Assembly (NCBI GenBank): GCA_036273915.1
Contig: DASUGR010000215.1
Span: 1 to 22,528 of the forward strand
DNA from: PLA2 sp036273915
GTDB lineage: Bacteria > Planctomycetota > PLA2
Direction of reading: 5' to 3'
DNA length: 22,528 bases
Shown: one piece after another, positions 5,386-13,466 of the stretch
Position numbering within the stretch: position 1 is the first letter of the stretch
How the letters are laid out: every line of letters starts with the position of its first letter
The notes under the pieces: model-generated
Databases searched by the model: none
What the model saw: the letters and a program-made list of their open reading frames with translations, nothing else
What the model was told of the DNA's origin: nothing
Program-made: the position numbers and the translations under genes

Positions 5386-8327
5386 GGCCCCCCCGCCGCG
5401 CGCAGGGTCACGCGGAACCCGACCATCGAGGAGACGTACGTCGGGCTCGCCCCGGTGCCCCCCGAGAGGCGGAAGAGTTCCGGCGGTCCGCCCTCGCCCC
5501 ATGCGCCGCCTGCGAGCCGACGCCTTCCTGCCACTTCGTCGTACCAGTCGTCGAGCCACTCGTACATGCTGCCCGACATGTCGAAGATGCCCCCCGGCGA
5601 CTCGTCCACCGGGTAGCTCCGCACCGCCTCGATGCACGCGCGCGGACGCGCGAAGCACGACTTCATCCACTTCGGCCGGTAGTGGTTCCCGAACGGAAAG
5701 TAGCGGCCACGGCCGCCCGCGATCAGCCACTCCGCAAAGGTCGGCAGGGCGAATCGCCACGTCGCGCCCCGCGCGCGCGCACGGCGCGTTCGCCAGGCGG
5801 CGTACGCCTGCGCGTCGCCCCTCGGAACCGTCATGGCCGGCCAGCCCGGCTCCATCGAAGCCGGCACGAGGAAGCGCCCCGCGGCGTCCCGCGGGCACCC
5901 ACGGCCGTCGTCGAACCCGGTCATGGGGAGGATGGGCCCCGCGTCGGTCCCGACGGTCGGGAGGACCGCGGGGTCGTTCAGGAATTCGAGGTACTCGGCG
6001 ATCGTGACCTCGCGGTCGAGCATCCAGAAGGGCTCGACCTCGCCCAGCAGGCCGACGACGTAAGCGAACTCCGGCGGCATGTCCTCCTGCGGAAGCGGCA
6101 GGTCGTAGTGGAGCCGCGTGCCCGAGGCTGCGTCGAGGTCGCGGCGGACGGGCCTACGGCCCTCGCGCGTGAGCAGCAGGAGGTAGAGACCCGGCGGGAG
6201 CGACAGGTGGAGCGGCGTCCGCCCGGCGTGGCATCCCCCGTGCGGGTAAAGCGGTGCTGCCGTCATCCGCACCTCGAGCCCGTGCGGGAGCAGGACCTCC
6301 CGCACGGTGCCGTCGTGCACGACGGCCCCCAGAGCCCCCCCCGATTCCACCATGCCGGCGGCGTCGGTGACGGCGCCGACCCCGCCGAGCGACGTCGCCC
6401 GCACGACCTCGCTGCGGCCGTCGATCTCCAGCTCGAACTCCCGCTCGTCGCCCGGCCCGCCGCGCGCGCGCGCGTCGTAGAGGTCGGCGACGGGGACGCC
6501 CGCGATCGCGAGAAGCCGCGCGCGCCGCGCCGGGACGAAGACCGAGCCGCGCACCGGCGCCCCCGCGACGCGCACGATCACATCGGTCGCCGTGACGTCG
6601 CCCGCGGGCGCGACGACGCGCAGCGCCCACGCCGCCGGGTCGAGGCCGGGCGCCGCGGCGGGGTAGCCGACCGCGACGAGACGGCGCTCCCCGCCGTCGC
6701 GCAGCTCGCTCTCCTCGACATAGCGGAAGACGTACACGGACGCGGGCTCGCCGCCGGTCGCGAGATCGACCTCGGCGGCCCCGGTCATCTCGCGCGCGAG
6801 CCGGCCGCTCGCGTCGTACGCGAGCGCCTGCTGACGGTAGAACGACTCCGCGATCCCGTCGCGCGTCGCCAGCGCCTCCTTCCACCGCTCGCCGTAGAGC
6901 TCCGCGCGCACGTCGTCGGTGCCCGCGATGCCGGGATCGAGCTTCTCGGCCGCGCGCAGCAGGTCGAGCGCCTCGCCGAACACCGCTTCCCGCTCGCGCA
7001 CGTACGTCGCCTCCCGCAGCTCGAGCACGTCGAGATCCTTGTCCTCCTCGGGCGCGAAGTGGCGCCCCGTGAGCGCCTCGCGGAGGCCATCGAGGCGCCG
7101 CGCATCCGCCTCGGAGGCGGTGCGGATCTCGCGCAGTCGCCGGATGCGGGCGCGCGCCTCGCGCACGTCCGCGGCGGCCTCGCCGCGGCGGCGGGTGCGA
7201 TCCGCGGCATCGCGCCAGAGGGATCCGCCCACGGCGACCCCGACGGTGGCGAGGGCGAGAAGGATGCCGGCGGTCAGGCGCGGACGCCGGCGGGCGGAGG
7301 CGCGCAGGCGCGCGATCGGCGAGGGCGGACGCGCGCGGATGGGCCGGCCCTCGCGCACCGCGTCCAGGTCGTCGGCGAGCTCGGAAGCCGTCGCGTAGCG
7401 GTCGGCGGGCGATTTCGCGAGGGCCTTCAGCACGACGACATCGAGGGCGCGCGGCAGCGTGGGATCGAGGCGCCGCGGCGGCAGCGGGTCCTCGACGAGC
7501 ACCCGCTTGAGAACCTGCTCGAACGTGCGCCCCGGGAACGGCACCCGCCCCGTGACGCCCTGGTACAGCGTGACGCCGAGCGCGTAGAGGTCGGCGCGCG
7601 CGTCGATGTCGGCCCCCGCGAGCTGCTCGGGCGCGGCGTAGAGCGGCGAGCCCGCGAACGTCGTCGTGAGCGCGGTGGCGTCCGCCGCGAGGTCTCTTGC
7701 GAGGCCGAAGTCGAGGAGGAGCGGGCGGCCGTCCGGCGAGATGCGGATGTTGCTCGGCTTCACGTCACGGTGGACGATACCCTGCTCGTGGGCGTGCGCG
7801 AGGGCGCGGGCGATCTGCGACGCCCAGGAGAGGATCCGGTCGAGCGCCGGCGGATCGCCGCGCGCCGCCCCCTCCGCGAGCACGTCGTCGAGGTTCCTGC
7901 CGGGCACGAGCTCCATCGCGATGTAGCGGACCCCGTTCTCCTCCCCCATCGCGTGGACGGCGACGATGTTCCTGTGCCGCAGCTTCGCGACGGCAAGCGC
8001 CTCCCGGCGGAATCGCGTAGCGGCGCCCTGCGACGACTGGAGCTCCGGCCTCAGGATCTTGAGCGCGACGTCGCGGTCGAGCGACTCCTGCCGCGCGAGG
8101 AACACCTGCCCCATGCCGCCTTCGCCGAGGCGGCGGAGGAGGACGTACTCCCCGAGGCGCGGGAAGGGGAGGGCGTCGCGCTTCCTCCGCCGCGCCGCCT
8201 CGCGATGGATGGTGCGGATGACCGTTCGCGCCTCCTCGTCGAGCTCGGGGTGGCGCGCGAGGAACACGTCGGGCTCCTCGGCCTCGCCCGCGAGGCAAGC
8301 GTCGAGGTACGCATCCAGGGGATCCAC
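5382..8327 (-). CDS. Transmembrane Ser/Thr protein kinase with PDZ/PEGA-like and SUMF1-like domains
   Basis: The 981-residue receptor-like kinase starts at GTG 8327. Residues 1-58 form the acidic leader typical of these kinases (PDVFLARHPELDEEA). The kinase domain spans about 60-330: P-loop GEGGMG (69-73), Lys90 in VALK, HRDVKPSN with catalytic Asp188, DFGLA 206-210 and APEQ 232-235, so it should be active. One transmembrane helix lies at about 351-370, then a coiled coil to about 420. Residues about 600-650 look PDZ-like and about 697-745 PEGA-like (GRTPLHLSLPPGLYLLLL). Residues 765-978 are an FGE-sulfatase/SUMF1 fold (FDMSGSMYEWLDDWYD ... GFRVTL). The active-site cysteines of true formylglycine-generating enzymes are absent, as the end reads GGAWGEGG and FRLSGG, so the domain is probably a sensor or binding module. 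The sigma factor follows with a 4-nt overlap. Confidence 0.95.
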   Translation of the reverse strand: MDPLDAYLDACLAGEAEEPDVFLARHPELDEEARTVIRTIHREAARRRKRDALPFPRLGEYVLLRRLGEGGMGQVFLARQESLDRDVALKILRPELQSSQGAATRFRREALAVAKLRHRNIVAVHAMGEENGVRYIAMELVPGRNLDDVLAEGAARGDPPALDRILSWASQIARALAHAHEQGIVHRDVKPSNIRISPDGRPLLLDFGLARDLAADATALTTTFAGSPLYAAPEQLAGADIDARADLYALGVTLYQGVTGRVPFPGRTFEQVLKRVLVEDPLPPRRLDPTLPRALDVVVLKALAKSPADRYATASELADDLDAVREGRPIRARPPSPIARLRASARRRPRLTAGILLALATVGVAVGGSLWRDAADRTRRRGEAAADVREARARIRRLREIRTASEADARRLDGLREALTGRHFAPEEDKDLDVLELREATYVREREAVFGEALDLLRAAEKLDPGIAGTDDVRAELYGERWKEALATRDGIAESFYRQQALAYDASGRLAREMTGAAEVDLATGGEPASVYVFRYVEESELRDGGERRLVAVGYPAAAPGLDPAAWALRVVAPAGDVTATDVIVRVAGAPVRGSVFVPARRARLLAIAGVPVADLYDARARGGPGDEREFELEIDGRSEVVRATSLGGVGAVTDAAGMVESGGALGAVVHDGTVREVLLPHGLEVRMTAAPLYPHGGCHAGRTPLHLSLPPGLYLLLLTREGRRPVRRDLDAASGTRLHYDLPLPQEDMPPEFAYVVGLLGEVEPFWMLDREVTIAEYLEFLNDPAVLPTVGTDAGPILPMTGFDDGRGCPRDAAGRFLVPASMEPGWPAMTVPRGDAQAYAAWRTRRARARGATWRFALPTFAEWLIAGGRGRYFPFGNHYRPKWMKSCFARPRACIEAVRSYPVDESPGGIFDMSGSMYEWLDDWYDEVAGRRRLAGGAWGEGGPPELFRLSGGTGASPTYVSSMVGFRVTLRAAGGP

Positions 8328-8368
8328 GCGCCGAGAGTCTCGCAGATCGCCTCGGGGGAGGGAACGGC

Positions 8369-8384
8369 GGGGCGGTCCCGCCCC
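8369..8384. repeat. GC hairpin in the divergent kinase/hsp20 gap
   Basis: GGGGCGG and CCGCCCC arms (7 bp) are separated by 2 nt. The hairpin lies in the 100-nt gap between the divergently transcribed kinase and Hsp20-like genes. Its role is unknown: it may be a leader structure of the kinase mRNA or a chance GC dyad. Confidence 0.35.
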
Positions 8385-8395
8385 CGGAGCCCCCC
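8380..8395 (-). repeat. G-rich dispersed element, copy 3 (inverted)
   Basis: The minus strand reads GGGGGGCTCCGGGGGC, the same 16-mer that occurs inside copy 5 (17080-17097). It lies in the divergent gap 5' of both flanking genes, unlike the copies that follow stop codons. Confidence 0.6.
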
Positions 8396-8415
8396 TGCCT
8401 TCGGGACGCGCCGGT

Positions 8416-8421
8416 TACGCT
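8416..8421 (+). promoter_or_regulatory. Putative -10 hexamer (TACGCT), leaderless start of hsp20-like gene
   Basis: TACGCT ends 6 nt before ATG 8428, and there is no purine-rich ribosome site between them. This spacing puts the transcription start on or next to the A of the start codon. No good -35 is seen 17-18 nt upstream. Confidence 0.45.
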
Positions 8422-8427
8422 TCTGCC

Positions 8428-8754
8428 ATGGCAGCGCTCGTGCGGGAGACCGTCGCGATCGAGATCGACCGGGTACGCCGACGCTACCTCCGGATCCTGG
8501 AGGTCCGCGAGGAGCCGCCGATCACGTGGACCGTGCGCGGCGACGCGCTCTCCTGGTACGTCGTCCTGCACGACGCGTTGGAGCCGGACGTCGACCTCGA
8601 GATCCTCGACGAGGTCGCCATCGTGCGCGCCGCCGTCGGGACCGCCGTGTTCGTCGGCGTGCTCGCCATCCCCGCAGCGCTGCGGCCGGACCTCGGCACC
8701 ACGCGGTTCCGGGAGGGCGTGCTCGAGGTGCGGCTCGTGCCGCGGGGGTCCTGA
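8428..8754 (+). CDS. Hsp20/alpha-crystallin-like small protein
   Basis: The product is 108 residues. The C-terminal half (AVFVGVLAIPAALRPDLGTT, then RFREGVLEVRLVP) follows the Hsp20/CS-domain pattern, including the 'GVLEVRL' strand close to the family's usual GVL-type C-terminal signature. The N-terminal part (MAALVRETVAIEIDRVRRRYLRILEV) is short and partly helical. The overall length is below the common 140-160, and the usual I-X-I tail is missing, so it is divergent. Its stop overlaps the dnaJ start by 1 nt (TGATG), and pairing with a J-protein supports a protein-folding role. Assignment is by eye and moderately sure; a chance resemblance to another beta-sandwich is possible. Confidence 0.75.
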   Translation: MAALVRETVAIEIDRVRRRYLRILEVREEPPITWTVRGDALSWYVVLHDALEPDVDLEILDEVAIVRAAVGTAVFVGVLAIPAALRPDLGTTRFREGVLEVRLVPRGS

Positions 8755-9800
8755 TGGTCGAGCGGGACTTCTACGACGTCCTCGGCGTGCCGCGCACCGC
8801 GTCGCTCGAGGAGATCAAGAAGGCGTACCGAAAGCTCGCGCTCAAGAACCACCCGGACAAGAACCCCGGCGACAAGGCGGCGGAGGAGCGGTTCAAGGAG
8901 GCGACGATCGCCTACGAGGTCCTCTCGGACCCGAAGCGCCGCGAGGAGTACGACCACCGCGGCCACCACACCTACGCGAAGGACCACGCGCGCGAGGTCG
9001 AGTTCGACGCGGTGGATCTCGAGGATCTCCTCGGCCGCCACGCGGATCTCTTCGGCGGCCTCTTCGGGAGGAGCTTCCACGCCGAGCGCCCGGTCGCGCG
9101 CCGCGGCCCCGACGTCGAGGCGGAGGTCCGCATCGACCTCAGGACCGCGGCGAGCGGCGGTCGGGTGCAGCTCTCGCTCCGCGGCGAGACGACGTGCCAG
9201 ACGTGTCACGGCAAGGGGGTGAGGGACGGGGCCGCGCCGTGCCGCACGTGCGGAGGCCGCGGGTCGGTGACGCGCCGGGCGCCCGGCAAGGGGCAGTTCT
9301 TCTCGGTCACGTCGCCGTGTCCCGCCTGCGGCGGCACGGGCATCGATCCCGCCGCGATGTGCCCCGACTGCCACGGCATGGGCGTCGTCGAGGGGACGCG
9401 CCGCATCGAGGTGAACGTCCCCGAGGGCGTGGCGGACGGCGACCGCCTCCGGTTGAAGGGGCAGGGTGCGCCCGGCACGCGCGGTGGCCCCCCGGGTGAC
9501 CTGCTCCTCCTCGTAGAGGTCGCACCCGACCCGCGGTTCCGGCGCGAGGGCGACGACCTGCACTCCGACGTGACGGTGCCGGCGCCGGTCGCGGCGCTCG
9601 GCGGCGCGCGCACGGTCGAGACGCTGCGCGGTTCCGCGGAGGTCCGCATCCCGCCCGGTACGTCGTCGGGCACCGTGCTCCGCTTGCGCGGCCAGGGCAT
9701 CCGCAAGGGGGACCACCTCGTCCACGTCCTGCTCTCGGTGCCCGCGCACCCGACGGCCGAGCAGCGGGCGCTCTACGAGAAGCTCCGCGACCTCGAGTGA
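8754..9800 (+). CDS. dnaJ: DnaJ/type I Hsp40 co-chaperone
   Basis: The 348-residue co-chaperone stimulates DnaK ATPase and delivers unfolded clients. The J domain (residues 4-68) has the essential HPD at 33-35. The Gly/Phe region is very short (FGGLFGRSF, about 100-108). Four complete CXXCXGXG zinc motifs follow at Cys148/151, 163/166, 189/192 and 203/206, then the two C-terminal beta domains (IEVNVPEGVADGDRLRLKGQG ... VRIPPGTSSGTVLRLRGQG). It is thus an intact type I DnaJ, not a CbpA-type short form, although the linker is unusually compact. It is translated in tandem with the Hsp20-like gene. No dnaK or grpE lies nearby, so it may be a secondary DnaJ paralogue. Confidence 0.96.
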   Translation: MVERDFYDVLGVPRTASLEEIKKAYRKLALKNHPDKNPGDKAAEERFKEATIAYEVLSDPKRREEYDHRGHHTYAKDHAREVEFDAVDLEDLLGRHADLFGGLFGRSFHAERPVARRGPDVEAEVRIDLRTAASGGRVQLSLRGETTCQTCHGKGVRDGAAPCRTCGGRGSVTRRAPGKGQFFSVTSPCPACGGTGIDPAAMCPDCHGMGVVEGTRRIEVNVPEGVADGDRLRLKGQGAPGTRGGPPGDLLLLVEVAPDPRFRREGDDLHSDVTVPAPVAALGGARTVETLRGSAEVRIPPGTSSGTVLRLRGQGIRKGDHLVHVLLSVPAHPTAEQRALYEKLRDLE

Positions 9801-9821
9801 GGGCGGCGCCGTTTCGCGAGG

Positions 9822-9851
9822 TTGACGGACCCGCCGAGGCTCGACTAGGCT
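9822..9851 (+). promoter_or_regulatory. Sigma-70-like promoter of the ABC importer operon
   Basis: The sequence has -35 TTGACG (9822-9827), an 18-nt spacer and -10 TAGGCT (9846-9851). It lies in the 144-nt gap after dnaJ and would give a leader of about 87 nt before ATG 9945. It is the best-formed promoter in the window. Confidence 0.65.
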
Positions 9852-9944
9852 CTGGCCGGGGCGCCGCGGCCCGCGGCAGCGGCCGAGTCCACGCGACGTC
9901 CCGGTGCCCACGCCGGCCGGTCCGTCGGCCGGGGAGAACCGCCG

Positions 9945-11972
9945 ATGCAGCAGCACCCCTTTCTCACCATCCTGAAGGTCGGGCTTCTGGCCGCGATCCT
10001 GGCCCTCCTCGTCATGGTCTTCGTGGCGCAGACCGAGACCCAGGAGAAGGTCATCGCGACGAGGCAGACCGTGGACGAGCTGAAGGGGCAGGTCGCCGAC
10101 ATGTCGCGGCGCCTCTCCCAGGGGGTGCGGTCCGCGACGGCCGGGGACGTCCCCGCCACGCCTTCGGGCGAGACGAAGCCGATCGTGCCGGGCTTCACCT
10201 CGCTCCTCTCCCCGGAGCCCGATCGCCCGCGGCCGCCGGACGACGAGATCGACTTCGACGCGCAGCTGCGCACGGGCACGCTCAGCGAGCCGAAGGGGAT
10301 GAACGTGCTCACGAGCGATCGCGACTACGACAACGCGACGCTCATCGGCCACTACGTCTACCCTCCGCTCGGGGAACGCAAGGACAGCGACCCCGGCGAC
10401 TTCAAGCCCGGCCTCGCGGAGCGCGCGGAGCTGAGCCCGGACCACAAGGAGTACTACGTCCGGCTCCGCCCGGGCGTGCTCTGGCATCGCCCCCCGGTCG
10501 ACCTCACGGACGAGAAGTACGCGTGGATGCGGGGGGACCACGAGGTGACGGCGGAGGATCTCGTCTTCACCCTCGACATGATCCGGAACGAGCGCGCGGA
10601 CACGGCGCCCCTGCGCGCGGAGTTCAAGGACATCGAGGAGTACGAGGCGGTCGACAAGTACACGCTCCACGTGCGATGGAAGGAGCCCAACTTCCTGGCG
10701 ACCGGATCCCTGCTCGGCGACCTCATCCCCTACCCCAAGTGGATCTACACGCGCGAGGAGGATGGCAGCCCGATCGACCCCGCCGGGCTCGGCCAGCGCT
10801 TCGCCTCCCACTGGTTCAACAAGCTGATGTGCGGCTACGGCCCCTACATTTTCAAGGAGTACAAGAAAGGCGACTACGTGCTCCTCGAACGCAACGAGCG
10901 GTACTGGGGACGGCGGCCCGCGTTCAAGACGATCTTCTACAAGCTCGCACTCCGCGACGACGAACCCCGCTACAACAACTTCATGAGCTTCGACGAGAAC
11001 GGGGAGCGGGCCCAGTACGCGTACCCGATCTCCTCGGCCCGGCTCAGGCGCGACGTCTACGACAACGACGGGTCGAGCGAGCTGCTGAAGCAGCTGGCGG
11101 AGAAAAAGCTCTTCATCTATCGCTACCCGCGGCTCATGTTCGCCTACCAGGGGTGGGCCTGCCGCAGCAAGCTCTTCGGCGACCCGCGCGTGCGCCGGGC
11201 CATGACCATGGCCGCGAACCGGAAGGCGTGGCAGAAGGACATCCTCGTGGACGAGGCCACCTTCCCCACGGGCGTGGTGTTCTCCGAGGCGCCGGAGTAC
11301 GACAAGACGATCCTGCCGTGGCCGTACGACCTCGACGCGGCCTCGAAACTGCTCGAGGAGGCGGGCTGGGTGGACACCGACGGGAACGGCGTGCGGGACA
11401 GGGTGATCGACGGGCAGAAGGTCGAGCTCCGGTTCAAGGTCACGCAGCCCCCCGGCGCGCCGGAGCTGGACGCGATCCGGAACGACTGGGAGCAGTCGCT
11501 CAAGAAGATCGGCGTGATCATGGAGCCGGATGTCGTGGAGTGGAACCAGTTCCTGAAGAAGACGCAGGATCGCGAGTTCCAGGCCTATTCGGCCGCGTGG
11601 TACCTGGGCGACCAGTGGGACCCCGAGCCCCTCCACCACTCGAACCAGATCCCGATCCCCGGATCCGACAACGCGGTCGAGTGGTCGAACCCGCGGATCG
11701 ACCAGATCATCGACACGCTCAAGGTGACGTTCGATCTCAACAAGCGGTACGAGCTGGCCCACGAATTCCACCGCATCTTCCACCAGGAGCAGCCCTATAC
11801 GATCCTCTGGTCCTGGCGCAACTCGGTCGCGATCGACTCGCACATCGGCGGCGTCGATCACCCGCGCCCGTTCAACCCGCAGATCAGCCTCCTGAACCTC
11901 TGGAGGAAAAAGCACGGCATCGTCGAGTACGACGACGGGAGATACGAGCGGCCCAAGCGGCCGGGATCCTAG
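9945..11972 (+). CDS. Peptide/oligopeptide-type ABC solute-binding protein (SBP family 5), membrane-anchored
   Basis: The 675-residue protein is longer than the usual 530-600. There is no lipobox: residues 8-29 form a hydrophobic anchor (FLTILKVGLLAAILALLVMV), followed by a coiled-coil-like stretch to about 58 and a Pro-rich linker to about 100. The SBP_bac_5 domain then runs from about 105 to 640, with a family-typical opening (EPKGMNVLTSDRDYDNATLI), DLVFTLDMI, CGYGPYIFKEYKKGDYVLLE, RRAMTMAANRKAWQKDIL and VDTDGNGVRDRV. It should capture an extracytoplasmic peptide-like substrate for the adjacent permeases. GGGGAG lies 8-10 nt before the ATG, and the dedicated promoter is at 9822-9851. Substrate unknown. 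Confidence 0.94.
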   Translation: MQQHPFLTILKVGLLAAILALLVMVFVAQTETQEKVIATRQTVDELKGQVADMSRRLSQGVRSATAGDVPATPSGETKPIVPGFTSLLSPEPDRPRPPDDEIDFDAQLRTGTLSEPKGMNVLTSDRDYDNATLIGHYVYPPLGERKDSDPGDFKPGLAERAELSPDHKEYYVRLRPGVLWHRPPVDLTDEKYAWMRGDHEVTAEDLVFTLDMIRNERADTAPLRAEFKDIEEYEAVDKYTLHVRWKEPNFLATGSLLGDLIPYPKWIYTREEDGSPIDPAGLGQRFASHWFNKLMCGYGPYIFKEYKKGDYVLLERNERYWGRRPAFKTIFYKLALRDDEPRYNNFMSFDENGERAQYAYPISSARLRRDVYDNDGSSELLKQLAEKKLFIYRYPRLMFAYQGWACRSKLFGDPRVRRAMTMAANRKAWQKDILVDEATFPTGVVFSEAPEYDKTILPWPYDLDAASKLLEEAGWVDTDGNGVRDRVIDGQKVELRFKVTQPPGAPELDAIRNDWEQSLKKIGVIMEPDVVEWNQFLKKTQDREFQAYSAAWYLGDQWDPEPLHHSNQIPIPGSDNAVEWSNPRIDQIIDTLKVTFDLNKRYELAHEFHRIFHQEQPYTILWSWRNSVAIDSHIGGVDHPRPFNPQISLLNLWRKKHGIVEYDDGRYERPKRPGS

Positions 11973-11990
11973 GTCCGGGACGCCGGGGAA

Positions 11991-13466
11991 ATGCGGACCT
12001 ACATCATCAAGCGCATCCTGCTGATGATCCCGACGCTCTTCGGGATCTCGCTGGTCCTCTGGCTCGTCGTGACCGCGGCCCCGGGCGACCCCGGCCAGAA
12101 GGCGATGGGCGAGGCGCAGACCCAACGCTCGGGGAACACCGGGGAAAGCCGGCGGATCTTCCGCGAGCAGTTCAACCTCGACAAGCCGCTCTTCTGGAAC
12201 GACTACGTCTCGCTGACCCCGCAGGACGTCCTCGCGACCGTCCGCACGGGAAACGACCTCACGCTGCCCGGCAAGGACCGCAGCGCCGCGAACCGGCGGA
12301 TGCTCGACTGGGGCTACTACTCCGTCCCCGGGCTCGTGGGCGCGCTGGACCTCGCGGGGAACACGCGGGAGCGGGCGGGGCTCCTCTTCTACCTGCAGAC
12401 GAACGCGAAACGCACGGGGGCGACGCGGGTCGGCCGGAGGTACACCGAGGAGGAGAAGGCAGAGAACATGGAGATCGCCGCCGAGAGCAGGGACATCGAC
12501 ACGCGGCTCGCGATCGAAGCCGAGCGGTTCCGCGATGCCGAGATGGGGACCCCGGCCGCCGTCGCGGAGATGGAGCGCCTCGTCGCCGAGAGGGCGCCGC
12601 TGTGGAAGCGGTGGTACGCGGAGCGGAAGGGCCGGTGGGAGTGGTCGGGCGCGGAGAGGCTCCGGCGCCGGCTCCTCGACACGCAGTTCGCCAAGTACTG
12701 GTGGAACCTGCTGCACTTCGATCTCGGGGACAGCCATGTGCACCGCGAGCCCGTGCTGGCGCTGATCTTCAAGCGCATCCCGATCTCGCTCACGCTTTCC
12801 GTCACCTCACTGATCCTCGCGTTCGCGCTCTCCGTGCCGCTTGGCATCTGGGGGGCGGTGCGCCATCGCAAACCGGACGAGCAGGCGGTCTCGACGCTGC
12901 TGTTCATGCTCTACTCGCTGCCCGAGTTCTTCGTCGCGAGCATGCTGCTGCGCTACCTGGGCATCGGCCACCCCTTCAAGTGGATCCCGGTGGCGGGATT
13001 CGAGAGCTCCGACACGTTCTCGATGACGACATGGGGCCACGTCAAGGACATCGCGTGGCACTCGGTCGCGCCGATCTGGTGCATGACCTACGTGAGCCTC
13101 GCAGGCCTCTCGCGCTACGCGAAATCGGGGGTCTTGAACCAGATCCGGTCCGACTACGTGCGCACCGCGCGATCGAAGGGCCTTCCGGAGTGGTCCGTCA
13201 TCGTCAAGCACACGGTGAGGAACGGCATCATCCCGATCGTCACGCTGCTCGGGACCACGCTGCCGGTCATCGTCGGCGGGTCGATCATCGTCGAGTCCGT
13301 CTTCACGATCCCCGGGATCGGGCACCTGATCTGGGACTCCATCCTCCAGCGCGACTACAACGTGGTGATCGGCGAGGCTCTCATCGTGGCCGTGCTCACG
13401 ATGGTCGGCATCCTCGTCTCCGACATCCTCTACGCGGTCGTGGACCCGAGGATCACGTACCAATGA
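11991..13466 (+). CDS. ABC importer permease, DppB/OppB type with large insertion
   Basis: The 491-residue inner-membrane permease compares with a family norm of about 305-340. TM1 is at about 9-30. The conserved segment after it is split: FREQFNLDKPLFWNDY (57-72) is followed by about 160 extra residues before FAKYWWNLLHFDLGDS (233-248) resumes the family consensus. The insert contains a charged coiled-coil-like stretch and an unusual Trp-rich patch (PLWKRWYAERKGRWEW). The core permease domain runs from about 255 to 490, with the EAA-loop motif SDYVRTARSKGLPEWSVIVK and the end ILVSDILYAVVDPRI. GGGGA sits just before the start, 18 nt after the solute-binding gene. The next gene overlaps by 4 nt (ATGA). 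Confidence 0.95.
   Translation: MRTYIIKRILLMIPTLFGISLVLWLVVTAAPGDPGQKAMGEAQTQRSGNTGESRRIFREQFNLDKPLFWNDYVSLTPQDVLATVRTGNDLTLPGKDRSAANRRMLDWGYYSVPGLVGALDLAGNTRERAGLLFYLQTNAKRTGATRVGRRYTEEEKAENMEIAAESRDIDTRLAIEAERFRDAEMGTPAAVAEMERLVAERAPLWKRWYAERKGRWEWSGAERLRRRLLDTQFAKYWWNLLHFDLGDSHVHREPVLALIFKRIPISLTLSVTSLILAFALSVPLGIWGAVRHRKPDEQAVSTLLFMLYSLPEFFVASMLLRYLGIGHPFKWIPVAGFESSDTFSMTTWGHVKDIAWHSVAPIWCMTYVSLAGLSRYAKSGVLNQIRSDYVRTARSKGLPEWSVIVKHTVRNGIIPIVTLLGTTLPVIVGGSIIVESVFTIPGIGHLIWDSILQRDYNVVIGEALIVAVLTMVGILVSDILYAVVDPRITYQ

Noticed and set aside
5386..5898. N-terminal extension of the sigma factor frame
   Set aside because: It overlaps the SUMF1-like end of the kinase in another frame and contains no sigma motif. 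GTG 5385 has a coupled overlap and gives the normal ECF length.
5430..6030. Active formylglycine-generating enzyme at the kinase C-terminus
   Set aside because: The fold is recognisable, but the cysteine positions are not cysteines, so catalysis is not claimed.
5682..8753. Plus-strand open frame fused upstream of dnaJ
   Set aside because: It is antisense to the kinase. The J domain itself starts at ATG 8754, and nothing in the extension looks like protein.
8484..12743. Very long open frame on the minus strand opposite dnaJ and the importer genes
   Set aside because: It runs exactly antisense to well-recognised proteins, is rich in Arg/Val/Glu/Asp repeats and matches no fold. This is the usual result of high GC in the third codon position.
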